From the NCBI GenBank assembly GCA_963556145.1, contig OY744471.1, forward strand, positions 4,767,590-4,831,589: 64,000 nucleotides of DNA, given 5' to 3'. A model generated the notes under the pieces. The model was not told the DNA's origin. It saw nothing but the letters and a program-made list of their open reading frames with translations, and searched no databases. Of this stretch, positions 1 to 11,455 are shown piece after piece. Origin of the DNA: Hygrocybe punicea (Eukaryota > Basidiomycota > Agaricomycetes > Agaricales > Hygrophoraceae). Made by a program: the position numbers and the translations under genes. The first letter of the stretch is position 1. Each line of letters begins with the position of its first letter.

Positions 1-1420
1 GTTGGCGTTGGGATCCATGTTGTGCTGTGGTGGTGTGCTCGCGATGTGGTCGCGGTCAAGTTGCCTGTGGCAGATAATATTAGTAAAGTTAAGAGTATTT
101 ACGAGACTTACCTGTATTCACAAACACGACATTGTGTCGCGTTCATTGGCCTTGCGTTGTTGCGTGAAGAAACCTGTAATGGTCACATGATATCGTTTAA
201 CGCGAAAAAGTAAGTAAAGAAATCTGAAAAACAAATGAAATAAATACCTTAAAAATATCCGTGTTTGCGGTTTGGACGCGGTTTGGAGCCGTTCAGGAAA
301 TCCGGCCAGCCTCGAAACCCTGAACTGAACCCACGGTCCGGTGTAGATGCGGGTTCTTGGTGGCTTCGGAACTATATAAAGAAATAATATAAAGATCCTA
401 ACCTGTGGGTGTCAGCGTAGAAGTGACTGGATAATTCAGTGTCGGGAATAGTAGTAAAAGGAAGTGAAAGTGAAATAAAAGTAAAGCCGCCGCATAAACG
501 GGACTAATAACGACGAATCCGGCGATGAACGGAGTGAAAATGGATAAATGACGATGAACCCGACGATGAACGGAGTGAAAACGGACTAATAACGATGAAC
601 CCGATGGTGAACGGACTGAAAACGAATGAACCCGACAATGCTGACGATGTCGGGTACGACGGGTCGGGTCGGGTCGGGTCGGAAACGATGAATGAATATA
701 CGGGAACAATGAGGAAGACAACGAAGTAAACTATAAAAAGGCTAAGGAACTACGTGGACGAGCATTTGAAGGGATTTAAACGATTCTGACTATGAGGGAA
801 ACGGGGACTAAGGATATCTTTTTTTGTACGGTCGTCGGGGACCGTTTTTATAGTACAGGAAACAGTAATCTACTTTCGGACATGTCTACTTCGGCCGATG
901 GTAAGCTACAAAGAAAGGTTGGAATGGGGATGTGGAAAGGGGGGTTGCAAAGCAACGAAGACAGGAAATGGAGGGGAAAACGAATATGCAAGGAAAAGAT
1001 CTAGAAAGTCCTACATATCTCCGAAAGGACGATGGGATGCATAAATAAAGTAAATCCGAAGTCGGGGATTGAGTCCGAAGAGATCCATCTCCTGGAATTG
1101 GAACTCCGAGGCGTTTGAGGCTGCCGGATTTGGTCTGAGAGCAGCTGTGACGAAGCGGCATACGTCGGGTTATGTCGGTCACGTCGGGTCATGTCACGTC
1201 ACGTCACGTCGGGTTGCGTCGGGTTACGTCGGGTTCGAATGCGAGTTGGATAGAGGCATCGGGTTCGTCCGGATTCGTGATATATTGATGATACGGACTC
1301 AGAGGGACGTCGACCCTCTACACCGGTTCAGCATTTGGCTGAACTTAGACTGAACCCCGGGTTCGGTTCGGGGTTTGAACCGGGTTCGGCTAGGTTTGGA
1401 ACCGAACTACGGCAACACTA
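1..1420. mobile_element. Non-autonomous hAT-like element, left end outside window
   Basis: The right end reads ...CCGAACTACGGCAACACTA (to 1420), which inverts to TAGTGTTGCCG. This is the same kind of terminus as the hAT-type elements in element I that have 8-bp target duplications. The interior (1-341 and 1323-1400) is rich in GGTT/CGG words like those elements and has no convincing gene. A solo LTR (342-1322) is nested inside it. The left terminus lies outside the window, so the target duplication cannot be checked. Confidence 0.5.
342..1322 (-). mobile_element. Solo LTR, family B (4-bp TSD CCGG)
   Basis: The segment begins TGTAGATGCGGG and ends ACCCTCTACA, so it has the TG...CA ends of an LTR. 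It is flanked by CCGG on both sides (338-341 and 1323-1326). Its reverse complement aligns with the solo LTR at 27279-28073, including the shared words GTCAGCGTAGAAGTGACT and TCGACCCTCTACA. The part around 500-680 is a degenerate tandem stretch of GATGAACCCGA-like words. It sits within hAT-like sequence. The four-base TSD is short and palindromic, so alone it is weak; the match to a second copy with its own 4-bp duplication supports the call. Confidence 0.65.
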
Positions 1421-1823
1421 ATACATACCCTTTTCCCTTTTTCACAAGTGGCAATCCTTAAACAGTGCCATCCCAACAGATTTTAGGAGAGATGTGGGAT
1501 GGATTGGAGGCATGCTGGGACAATCCAGTGCAATCTGGATTCCAGGCAAGAAGAATATGATATTTGAAAAAGCTGGCAGTTATATTTGTGTTTGAGTTGT
1601 CATAAAGTCTCACCAATTTTGTCTTGTGTGATATCAGCTAGTATGGCATGGTATGGATGACAGCAATGTGGAGCACCTGAAGGACATGGCAATAGCTTCT
1701 TAACTTCATGTTTCCTTTGTAGTCAGAAGCATGCTGGCTTTGCCAATTATCAACTCTGCTGGATATACTGGACTCAGAGCTAGCCCAGCCCTTTCTCTTT
1801 CTGGTAACAATGCTTGCACAGGC
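1421..1823. other. Intergenic, AT-rich, no gene recognised
   Basis: I see no convincing coding region or repeat here. Short open frames lack family resemblance or coding structure. Confidence 0.4.
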
Positions 1824-2190
1824 TGTAAAACCTTATGTAAAATGATAAGTAGACTGTTAAGATTTTGCATAGTTGCAAAATCGAAAGGAAGGTCAAGGTA
1901 TTGCAATATGCAAAATTGAATAGAAATATTTAAAATATTGAAAGCCTAAATGACTGATATCAATAATGCAACATTTATAATTTTAGTCAGTTTTTGCTTT
2001 TTTGAGACATTCTTGCAAAATCTCATACAAAAGGAAACAATTAAGCTGGCTTTTCAAGTTTTCAAAATGCAAAGAAAATTCAATATTTCTATTCAATTTT
2101 GCATATTGCAATACCTTGACCTTCCTTTAGATTTTGCAACTATGCAAAATCTTAACAGTCTACTTATCATTTTACATAAGATTTTGTGTG
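1824..2190. mobile_element. Foldback/MITE with about 105-bp inverted arms
   Basis: The left arm, from about 1829 to 1930 (CTTATGTAAAATGATAAG ... CAATATGCAAAATTGAAT), reappears as its reverse complement at about 2080-2187. About 150 bp of AT-rich unique sequence lies between the arms. The arms differ by only a few bases, so the hairpin could be long and stable. No transposase is encoded. I could not fix the exact ends or a target duplication, so the superfamily is unassigned. Confidence 0.7.
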
Positions 2191-2535
2191 CAAACTATAC
2201 ATGCCTTGGCCTCCTCACATCATCATCAAGTCTACTCATCTGCTGGATACAGAGACAATTGAGAACAAATTCTACCCCCTATATGATGACATTCTCAATG
2301 AATGCTTCCTGTGCACACAATTCTCCATCTCCCCACAGTATACAACAACCATGACTCAGATGGGGGGCATCAGTGCCATTAATTTTGCCATCACCTGCTG
2401 TTGTCGAGGTGCTAGATATTGAAAGCCTCATATTCTTCATTGAAGTGAAACCACCCACTCACCTTACAGTCTTGTTTGCATGTAAAGAAGCTGAAAACCA
2501 AGTATGATGCAGATTTGGAGAAATGTCTCACTCGG
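2191..2535 (+). pseudogene. Decayed fragment of a mushroom IEVKPP-type protein
   Basis: Two frames carry protein-like sequence: about 2186-2400 (ending in a run of cysteines) and a shifted frame from about 2405 that reads FFIEVKPP and then hits a stop. The E-x-K spacing within IEVKP resembles proteins repeatedly found near basidiomycete retroelements, with a possible PD-(D/E)xK-like nuclease core. This resemblance is from memory and weak. The frame is broken at least twice, so any gene is dead. It is bounded on the left by the foldback and on the right by the Ty3 LTR. Confidence 0.2.
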
Positions 2536-3937
2536 TGTCATGACCCCAAATGTTTTTGGGTGTAATGTCATGGGTTTACCATCGGACCACATAGATATTT
2601 AAGTGCAACACTATGGATGCACACCTACACTCATTAGTACCCATTCTATGCCTTTCCACATTACGCATGCTAGTGAACAGACACAGATAGCATATATGCT
2701 TACGTTTATATCATTTATTATGGCTTCACTAGCAATGCCCAGACTTAGCCGTTTATGTATGGTGCACAGAGGCACATCCCCCACTCATTAGTATTTATTA
2801 TATATTTCTCTGTATTGCGCGTGCAAGGAGACAAGCCCAACTAGCATTCTTACCTGTATTAGCAGTAATGGATTGATTACAAATCTTGTTTACTTGTATT
2901 GATCAAAAGTGGCTCAGCTAGATAATGGGAGATGATTAGATAAGATGTGAACAAGAGGATGATAAGATAATGATAAGATAGGATGCATCAGAGAGTGATT
3001 GTGATAGTCTGCTTACATAAAGACAATGGTCTATTGTTCTGAGCAGTCCTTTGTTCTAAACAGTCCAAATGGAGATAGAGCCCATTGTTCACAGCCTCTT
3101 TGATGCCATCCATTGTTCTCATGACTCAGTCCTATTGTTCTCACTTTCCCATTGTTCTCAGTCCCCCATTGTTCTCCAACAGTATAAATAGGGCCCCCAA
3201 ATTCCAGTAGTCAGTAGGATTTCCCCCCTCACCACTCAGTAGTCACTCTTAGTTGGGTTCACACAGTGTGATCCCTCATTCTCTTAGTACTAGTAGTTAC
3301 TCATTGTAGTAGCTAGTACTTGCAACCCAGTCTAGTTCACTCTTATTCTATCATTCTCTGAGTTCTCCTTGTCATCAAGGAGAATTCACCCAGTTCACTC
3401 AGTCCAATCAATTCATTAGTCAGCATTAGTCAGCTAGATACATTTCTAAGGTTAAGGTTTCATCCTAAATAGATACACTTCTAAGGTTAAGGTTTCATCC
3501 TAAACAAAACAGAGTATTCAAAAGGTATTAAAGATATCCCTGAACTAGTAGCCAATGTGGGTTTGAAGCTTCGGATTTAAGTCAGATATTATAATACCCA
3601 GAGATACTCTTGATTGAATAGGCCCTGTAGCCAAAACTGTCCATATTCAACTGGTGAATATTGTTATCAGTATTCATTAGTTCATATTTTAATATTCCAG
3701 TAGTGAATATTAGTATTTTCAGTACATCACACACCCAGTTGCTATTCATACCTACTCAAAGTCTCAATTCTTAATTGAAGAGACCTCACTATTACATTCT
3801 ATTGATTTATATAGTACATATACCCACAAAACCCCTTCCTGATAGGTTATTTAGATTTTAGAAACCCACGAACAATAAGAAGGTACCTGAACAAGTCAAC
3901 TCCAGTAATTCTTGGTGAAACAAACATTCACATAACA
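2536..3937 (+). repeat. Putative 5' LTR of the Ty3-type element
   Basis: Bounds are inferred: it starts TGTCATGACCCC, ends ACATAACA, and is followed four bases later by a primer-binding-like sequence. It contains a TATA-like box (TATAAATA at 3183-3190). It also contains a short direct repeat, TTCTAAGGTTAAGGTTTCAT, twice around 3446-3500. The missing 3' LTR means the exact left bound cannot be verified within this window. Confidence 0.5.
3183..3190 (+). promoter_or_regulatory. TATA-like box in the 5' LTR
   Basis: TATAAATA lies in the middle of the LTR, upstream of the expected U3/R boundary. Position and sequence fit an LTR promoter. No transcript evidence is available. Confidence 0.4.
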
Positions 3938-3941
3938 AAAT

Positions 3942-3957
3942 TGGAGCCCACCGTGAG
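3942..3957 (+). other. Putative tRNA primer-binding site
   Basis: TGGAGCCCACCGTGAG begins with TGG, the complement of a tRNA CCA end, four bases after the inferred LTR end. This is the normal place for minus-strand priming. The tRNA species was not identified. Confidence 0.5.
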
Positions 3958-4005
3958 GGGGTTTAAATTTAAATAACCCAAACATATCTATACCTCTAAT
4001 ACACA

Positions 4006-7000
4006 ATGTCCACAAGCACCAGTACTCGTACCCCAGACATGATGCCCCTACTAGGGCAGAAGTCTGCCCCAGCTAAATTCAAAGGAAGCTATGAAGAAGT
4101 CAAGAGATTCTTAAGGCATTACAATCAAATGTGCAAATCCTATGCTGTTTCTGATAAAGAGAAATGTGAAAGGATTGTAGATTACTGCTCCACTAAAGTA
4201 GTCAAGCTCATTGAAGCCCTGGAAAGTTACATATCCCAGGACTGGAATACTCTTGAGAAAGATATTACTCGCTACTTTGATGCTGCCCTAAAGGAAACAA
4301 GATACATTGTTAGAGATCTCATGACCCTTGCACACATTTGGCAACTTAAGCAGATCAGAACTCTCACCAAATGGAAGCAATATGAACGCAGGTTCATTAC
4401 TATTGCAGGATGGTTAGAGAGCAAGAAGAAGATCTCGGCAGATGAAAAGGCTGCATACTTCTGGCATGGAATCAACAAGAACCTCAGACATATCATTGAG
4501 ACACATCTCAACACTGGATCAACACCTTTAGATGTCACATCTCCATTTCCTATGAAAGATGTCATTAAAATTGCAGAAACTCTATTTGAAAGGAATCAGT
4601 TTGACATGAACCTAGCAGATTCAGATTCAGATATACCAGGAAGACTAGACAACTCTGTTTCAGAGGACTCTGATACAGATGATTCATCAGAGTATGATAC
4701 AGATAGTGACTATGAAGCCTGCATCAAGAGAAAGAAAGCTAGCAAGAAGAAGAAGGCATTTAAATCCAAGGCATTGTTACGTTTCCAACTCCGCTTCCAA
4801 CCCCGATGCCCATTCCGATACCCACCATGACGATTCTGCACTGCACACCTTCCTTTTTCATTTCTTTTTGTCCTTTGTCTTCCTTTCAACGTCATTGTTT
4901 CTTCATTCGGACATCCTTGTATTTTCTTATCCTTGTTCTCTTTTTGTCCCTTCTTCTAGAACAATCCAGACCGACCATGGACATATCCCACGTGACCTTG
5001 TTGTACCCGAATAGTCTCCTTGCCGACGGACATCATCGCTATTGTCTTTTCCCTCGCCCTGACATATTGTTGACTTCATCCCACGACAAACCGATTCACA
5101 ATGGCTGTACTCCCGACACAGCTCATTACCGTAATTGTTATTGGCAGCGTTGCCATCACCTTCCTGATCGGTTTCTACTTTGTTATGATCTATCTTTGGC
5201 ATCGGCACCGAAACCCTTCCACCATTGATACTTCTGACTTCCACCTCAACAATATATCGACACGTAATTGACAATTGCCATTCCCGGATATTTGGTTTCC
5301 ATATTCGTACCCTGTGCCCACCATTATCCTCCCTGACGATCCGACGACATTCCTCACCTGCATGCGAACTCTGAACAATCCCCGATCACAAGACATTTCA
5401 CTGTTCTCTCTAATCCGACCATTGCCGAAGCACATTCTTTTGGACTTCGACCACAGACCATACGACTTCCCAAACAGTGAACCAACCCCTATCGCATATT
5501 GTTCGCACGACACCGCTTCAATGCAGTACCCGACGACTTGTTCCCACAGCTTGTCACTCGTGCCATGACTCGAAACCTGGACCCACATTCATTTAACCTT
5601 TTCCATCTATAACCTTGATATCTCCCACACTCGTTTACAATGATACCCTTTCTTGGACGAATACCGACATCAAGTGGACCTTCTTGTTCCACAAACAGGA
5701 CAAGACATCGCTCCTCGATACGTCATCAACACAGACATCGTCATCCGGTACAGCTTGTGCTGTTCACATGTCTGACCTCGACTAGCCCACCGTCCTAGTT
5801 GGTTTTCCTTCCACACATTCCTTTGTTTTCTTTCTTGCAAACCTTGCCACTACATCCACACCACCTCAAGACATTCTCATCACCAATCCCACACTGGATG
5901 ATACCCATCTTCGACCCGACCGTGCAATGCACTTGCCAGATTGCACACTTGCTTGTTACAGCAAGTGTAGACCCCGAATTGGCAATTCTGCTTGTCACAT
6001 GATCCGATGACAAATCATCCGAGTCATCCGGACCTCTTCTATCCTCAATGACACCCGGGCCTCCAGTTGGATCGCGAGAACATCAACATGAGGACGCCTC
6101 ATGTACGCCTCATGGTGAACACATGGTAGAGTTGGACATGTTATGGCTTCATGGTTGTATTTCTGTTTACCTCCCCTCAAGACCAGTCACTATATATACT
6201 GTTCTTGTTGTTGGTTCGGACTTTTTCTTCTTTTCCTTTCTTTACGTTTAGTCTGGTTCTTGGGGCAGACCCCCTTGTCTTGGGTAATCCCCACGGCTCG
6301 CAATGACTTTAGACCACGAACCTCCCCCCTTGTAGCAGTGTTATCTATCAATGTAACTGCTGTTCTCTCCTCTGGAAACCGCCCCCCTGTTAAGTTGATT
6401 GTTGCCGGAGCCCGCTGCAGAAGCGATCCGTAACAGGCATATGATTTAGATGATGAATTATTTAAGAAGACAGTAAGGAAAGAAGCTGAGAAGAAAGATA
6501 ATGGCAGGAAGGGGACAGATAAGAAGTCTACCTCCACATCATCATCACACTAGAATGAAGTAGAGTCTTTAATCAAGCAAATGGGAAAGCTCTCTTTGGA
6601 TGATATAAAGTATGGACTAGCATACTATAGAGCTTTGAAGCTAGACCCAGACATTGCCCACTGTATTAGCCCACCTGAGCTGAAACAACCTCAGCAAAAG
6701 CAAGCACAGTCACAGCAAACACAAAGACCTCCCTTCAAAATCTCAGCTGCCAATAGTGTTGGCCTTCCACCAAACCCTTCTACTAGTTCATTTACCCCTA
6801 CCAATTCATTCACTCCTTCCAATGAACCAAGAGGACCCATGACCTGCTATGGTTGTGGAGGACAAGGACATGGAATGCAAACATGTTTCCAAATCAATGA
6901 ATTACTCAAGACAGGCAAGATAACCAAGGATGGTCTTGGAAGGATTGTTTATCCAGATGGCTCAATAATTCGCAGAAATATGGGTGAGACATTTGTACAA

Positions 7001-9715
7001 GCAATTGATAGACATGTAGCTGAAAAGGCCAGCAATGTTCAATCACACTTCTATGTATTACAAGATCAATTCTCTGATTACTATCAATCTGATGCTGAAG
7101 AAGATTTTGAAGCATATACTATACCTACAATCAAGGAAGAAGAAATACAAATCCTGCCTGCAGTCAGAGGACCACAGAAAATTGGTACAGCAAGGAAGGA
7201 AGTATTAGATGGAGTATATCCTCCTACAGGTATTAAAGCCAAAGGAAAAGAGAATATAAGGCCCAATACAGTACTGCCACCTATTCCTAAAGGCCCAGTC
7301 AAACCCGGCCCTCTTTCAGCACAGAAGCAAGCTCAAGCACATGTACCCGCACCATTACCCTTTGCTCTCAAGAAGACAAACCCATTTCATCCAACAGAAG
7401 AACTGCATGCAAAGCAACCTGTTCCAATGGATATAAGAACCCCAATACATATTCCTTCAGACACAGATTCAGATGTGGAGATGATAGATCCTTCTCCAGC
7501 AAAGCCAGCAAAGACTCATATACAAGGACACAAGGCAAACATAGATAAGAACAAGATCATGGCTGAAAGACATAATGCCATAACTCATCCAAAGCCCACT
7601 CCCAGACAATCTGAAATTTCAGTCAATATTGGAGAAACTCAAGTTGTCAATCAAATCCTTGACACACCAGTTACCCTGCGCGTTCGTGAAGTATTAGCTT
7701 CTTCCAAGGAGCTATCTGAGCAATTAACAGACATGATAAAGAGAAAGAATGCAAAGGTATCTGCCATTGCAAGCTCATTCATAACCAAGGATTGTGGAGT
7801 GTTAATCAGGCTTCAGATGGAATGTGATAGAAGACCTATTGAAGCCATCATTGACACTGGATCCCAGTTAAATGTGATTAGTAAAAGAATCTGGAAAGAA
7901 ATTATCCAAAGACCTATGGATGTAGGAAAAATTCTCACAATGAATGATGCTAATGGAGGTGAAGGAACATTAAAAGGATTAGTCTCAGAAGTTCCATTGA
8001 CTTGTGGTGGTGTCCTCACTTATGCCAATCTTTACATAGGAGAGACAGTGCCATTTGATTTATTACTTGGAAGACCATGGCAAAGAGGCAACTATGTTTC
8101 TATTGATGAAAGAATAGATGGTACATATTTAGTATTCAAGAATCCTGAAGATTTGACAAACAGATTTGAACTAATGGTCACACCAAACCATTCTCAAGTT
8201 AATCACATCAGAGGAGCTACTACTGCCCATGCCTCAACATCCTATTTATGCACTTTACCTATGGAACTTGAAGAAACCACTACAATTCCTTTAACTAAGT
8301 CTTATGAACAAAATAAGGCATTAGTCCGCTATAATCTGCAATTTCAAACTCCGCTTAAACTGAATTATTTTACCGAAATGATTTCATGCTTACAGGATAA
8401 GCCTTATTTGGATAAGGATAAGTCTGAAGTAAAAGGAGATAAAAGTATCTCATGCTTCAATATCCCCAAAAATGCATATGATGGCTCGAAACTTTTTGCA
8501 TTGTCCATAGCCCATTGTGATGACATGAACAATGAAGAATCTGAATTTTCTGAAAGGAGAAAGATAAGAAATGGATTTTCACACCAGGGAAATTTAGATA
8601 GGAATTGCTATAAAAACTCGGAAGAAATGGGAAAGACAGTAGCCATGTCTGCTGCACAAACCCCCCAGATCCCACCTTTTATGATCAATAACCACCCTCT
8701 TTTTCTCCCTGTAGAAGGGATCCACTCCAATGGTCATCCAGATGCTGGCCGACTTATCACTTCCTTTTTGGGAAATTCCCTTGATTACCAATCTCCCCAT
8801 TTAAGTAAATTTTTGATTGCTGCCACTGTAGGATATAGGCTTTCTCCGGGGATTGATTCCCTTGGTGTTCCTTTTGAGCATGGAATTTTGTTAAATGCTT
8901 CCCTAGCTACAATAAATTCTCCAAGTGTCCCCCCCTCTTTAAGGATGGGACATTTAGTTTTTCAATTTTACCCCTTTGCTAACCCTTCTACTGAGGAGGA
9001 CTTTTCTCCTCCCCCTGTCCCTCCTCCTTACATAGAGGATTTTTATTCATTTCCAGTAACTACTTGTGACCCTCGCACGCGCCCCGGAGATATTATTCCG
9101 CCCCTAGAAACGCCCCGTAACCCTATTGACTTACCGGTCACGTGGATTCCCACGGTTGGCCCTTCCGTCCCTGCTATCAAGCTCACTGGCGAGGATGACC
9201 GCGAATTGTCGTTGGTCGACGACGAGGCACGCGGTTGGAGCCTGTTCGAAGGCTGGGAATGGGACTATGAGGTGGGAAAAATCCCACTCCATCTATTCAC
9301 TAATAAACGACTTCTGCTACAGTACACGGAGCGTGGCCATAGACACCCCTCCTCGACCACTACTACGTCTCTGGAATATGCCTCGACCCTTGCAGATTGT
9401 ACTACGGACCTTTCCACAACCACGGACAACAATTTTTTCATTTCCAGGGATCTGAAAACCACTCCACGGCCCCCACCAACACCATTCACCATTCCGCCCT
9501 TGATATCAGCCGCGACCTGTTCGAACATCCGGATCACGACGGATATGAGGCAGGTGATGAATGGGAAGTGGAATGGCAAGGCTGCATGGTATGTACAACA
9601 TATCCCACTCATGAAAAATGCCCGGAATCTGCCTTACTCACAAAAAAGCCTTCCCTTGACGAATATACGGCCCCGGCGGCCACCGTCCAACTCGCACTAC
9701 GCACGGAACTTATGA
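4006..9715 (+). pseudogene. Ty3-type gag-protease, interrupted by a solo LTR and an in-frame TAG
   Basis: The reading frame starts at 4006 with a Gag-like helical region (FKGSYEEVKRFLRHYNQ near residue 25), then an acidic and a Lys-rich stretch. It is split at 4774/6436 by a solo LTR. Without that LTR the frame continues unbroken except for TAG at 6551-6553, probably from CAG. The same frame then runs to 9715. It has a CCHC knuckle (CYGCGGQGHGMQTC, 6844-6885) and an aspartic protease with DTGSQ near 7850 and LLLGRPW near 8065. From about 9350 the more protein-like frame shifts to the one ending at 9855, suggesting another frameshift. The domain order fits Gag-Pro of basidiomycete Ty3 elements, with no polymerase. 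Confidence 0.7.
4775..6435 (+). mobile_element. Solo LTR, family A (1661 bp, TSD GGCAT)
   Basis: It starts TGTTACGTTTCC and ends GATCCGTAACA. It is flanked by a perfect 5-bp duplication GGCAT (4770-4774 and 6436-6440). Removing it restores the gag frame around 4774. A second copy in reverse orientation lies at 31524-33180 with its own duplication. No internal retroelement genes are present, so it is a solo LTR left by LTR-LTR recombination. Short open frames inside are not genes. A TATATATA-like stretch lies at about 6191-6198. Confidence 0.9.
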
Positions 9716-9886
9716 ATGAACACCCCTCTATCCCTGATAGTGACCTCCTTGACATCGATATCCCTACTTCTCCGTGCGCGCCTCTAGTTACACCCCTCCT
9801 CGAATCCACTAACTATACGCTGGCAAATCATGAGGAAGATGGAATGGAAATATGAGTAAGAGGTTGTGAGGAGACAATGACATAAT

Positions 9887-10560
9887 TAGTGTTGCCACGG
9901 CTCGGTCTGGAACCGTTAGCCGTTGGAGCCGGACTGATAATTAGCCGAGCCAAGCCATTCACTTGGCTAATGGTTAAACCTCAGCTTAGCCATGGCTAGC
10001 CATTATTAGCCGTTACCAAATATACAAATTAGGAAATTTAGGTTATCAGCCCGTTTGCTGGCTTCAACTTCACTTGGATAACTGCTCTGCTGCCTCCCAC
10101 ACCTCACAAACATGTACGGCCACATTTCACAAGGTTTTCAGGTGTTTCTTTTTCTTTTTGCGTATCTCCACATAGCCTACCTACGTACATGTATATGAAA
10201 AAAATGAAATATACCTACCTGTGAAAGGGCAGGTGTGAATACTGTGCACACATCAATTGACGCAGCCATATATTTGCAAGGTGGGCTGGGCAGCAGGGAG
10301 AGGGGCAGACTCATCCTCATTTCCTTTCCTGTTGCTCCTGCCCTGCCCATTGGCCTTGTCAGCTGTCGCCATTGTTATGGTCCTTGTGTTCACCTTGTGA
10401 ATGCCATGTGCACATCAATTGACATGGCCATACCCATTCACAAGGTGGTGGTTGGCTCAGGGAGGCAGTGGGGCAGGGCTACAGGGAGAGGGGTGGGACT
10501 TCTCATCTTCATTTGCCATTCTTTTCGTGGACTACGAATGGCCAGTGTTTCATGTCACGC
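9887..10560. mobile_element. hAT-like non-autonomous debris, left end TAGTGTTGCCACGG
   Basis: A terminus TAGTGTTGCCACGGCTCGG begins at 9887, and the following TTAGCCG-rich stretch matches the sequence starting at 36147. From about 10240 it has words like the hAT insertions in element I (CACACATCAATTGACG...GCAAGGTGGG), in two degenerate copies (10245 and 10410). No matching right terminus was found, so the right bound is a guess. Confidence 0.4.
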
Positions 10561-11308
10561 TTGATCTCTTTGTCATCCATTTTGCGTCCAATGAGTTGCT
10601 TGGCATCAAAGACAGTGCTTTTGGGATTTGGAGTGGAACACATTTTAGGCGCTGTCCCCGACACTGCGCGTATTCTGGGTCAGTATGAAAACAGATTTGC
10701 AGAATCCAAAATGGACTTACAGCCGTTTGTCGACCCAAGATGGAGTTATCTGATGGCCTTGGTCGTTGGCGATAATTTCCACACGGCCACCTCGTTGGGC
10801 ACTGTGGAATTGGGTCATTGAAGAATCAACCAAGATAAAGATAAGTGCTTACCTGACAGCAAAAGACAGGCAAATAAGAGAAGAATCTATGTTGTGCATA
10901 AATCTAGAGGAAGTAATGAGAGAATGTCTATCCCATGTACAGAACACATCACCAATTCCAATAACCATACCATACTCTGACGAGGCAGTTGTCTGCTCTT
11001 CAACATGGGCTTTCGCAGGACACAAACAGAGGAGGGCAATGAATCTGATTAGAGCAAAGGAGAGAGAAGCCACCATGCGCTGGGGCTGGATGCACGGACG
11101 TCAAGGGAGGCGAGACATGGTAATAAATTTTGCAGAGCGATGGTCGTTGTCACAGTTGTCGGTAGACATGTCTAGCCTCAAGAGCACATTGGATCCAGGC
11201 AAAAATGCCTGCTCATCAACATCTGCCGGCATATGTTCCGGCGAATGCAGCAGCCGTAGCAGCAAAGCTGATGGTTGGTGGTGGTGGCGGTGGTGCCTGA
11301 ACTTGTGA
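10468..11308 (+). pseudogene. Unrecognised protein-like fragments
   Basis: Two overlapping open frames (10468-10821 and 10766-11308) have protein-like composition, but I recognise no family in them. They could be parts of a broken gene or of transposon cargo. There is no clear start, intron structure or conserved motif. The 3' part runs into a GGT-rich microsatellite (about 11270-11300). Confidence 0.2.
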
Positions 11309-11423
11309 GCCCGAGTTCGAGGTCCTGGTTGCAGGGTGTTGGGATGCGGCCATGTTACCACCATGCATAGCTAGACAGACCTTCGTTAGTAAAATGAAAG
11401 AAAAAAAAACATACCAATATGAA

Positions 11424-11455
11424 CTAGTGGGGTGTGGGCCATTGCTTTGCATGGC
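11424..11455 (-). other. Helitron 3' terminus with hairpin, element I
   Basis: On the minus strand the element ends in CTAG, the canonical CTRR. Ten bases upstream is a hairpin with GCCAT (11438-11442) pairing with ATGGC (11451-11455), plus an inner GC pair around a TTT loop. The next base outside is T. Element II has the same arrangement. Confidence 0.75.

Larger units (their letters stand above)
2536..9858 (+). mobile_element. Truncated Ty3/gypsy-type LTR retrotransposon (5' LTR, gag-protease only)
   Basis: In order: a putative 5' LTR (2536-3937), a primer-binding site, a Gag region, a CCHC zinc knuckle and a retropepsin-like protease. No reverse transcriptase, RNase H, integrase or 3' LTR follows, because the sequence changes to hAT-like debris at 9887. 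A 1.66-kb solo LTR of a different family is inserted in gag with a perfect 5-bp duplication. The copy is therefore old, truncated and non-autonomous. Confidence 0.7.

Noticed and set aside
4806..6251. Several open frames within 4775-6435 and again within 31524-33180
   Set aside because: They lie inside a solo LTR, appear in several frames and strands, and show no coding constraint between the two copies.
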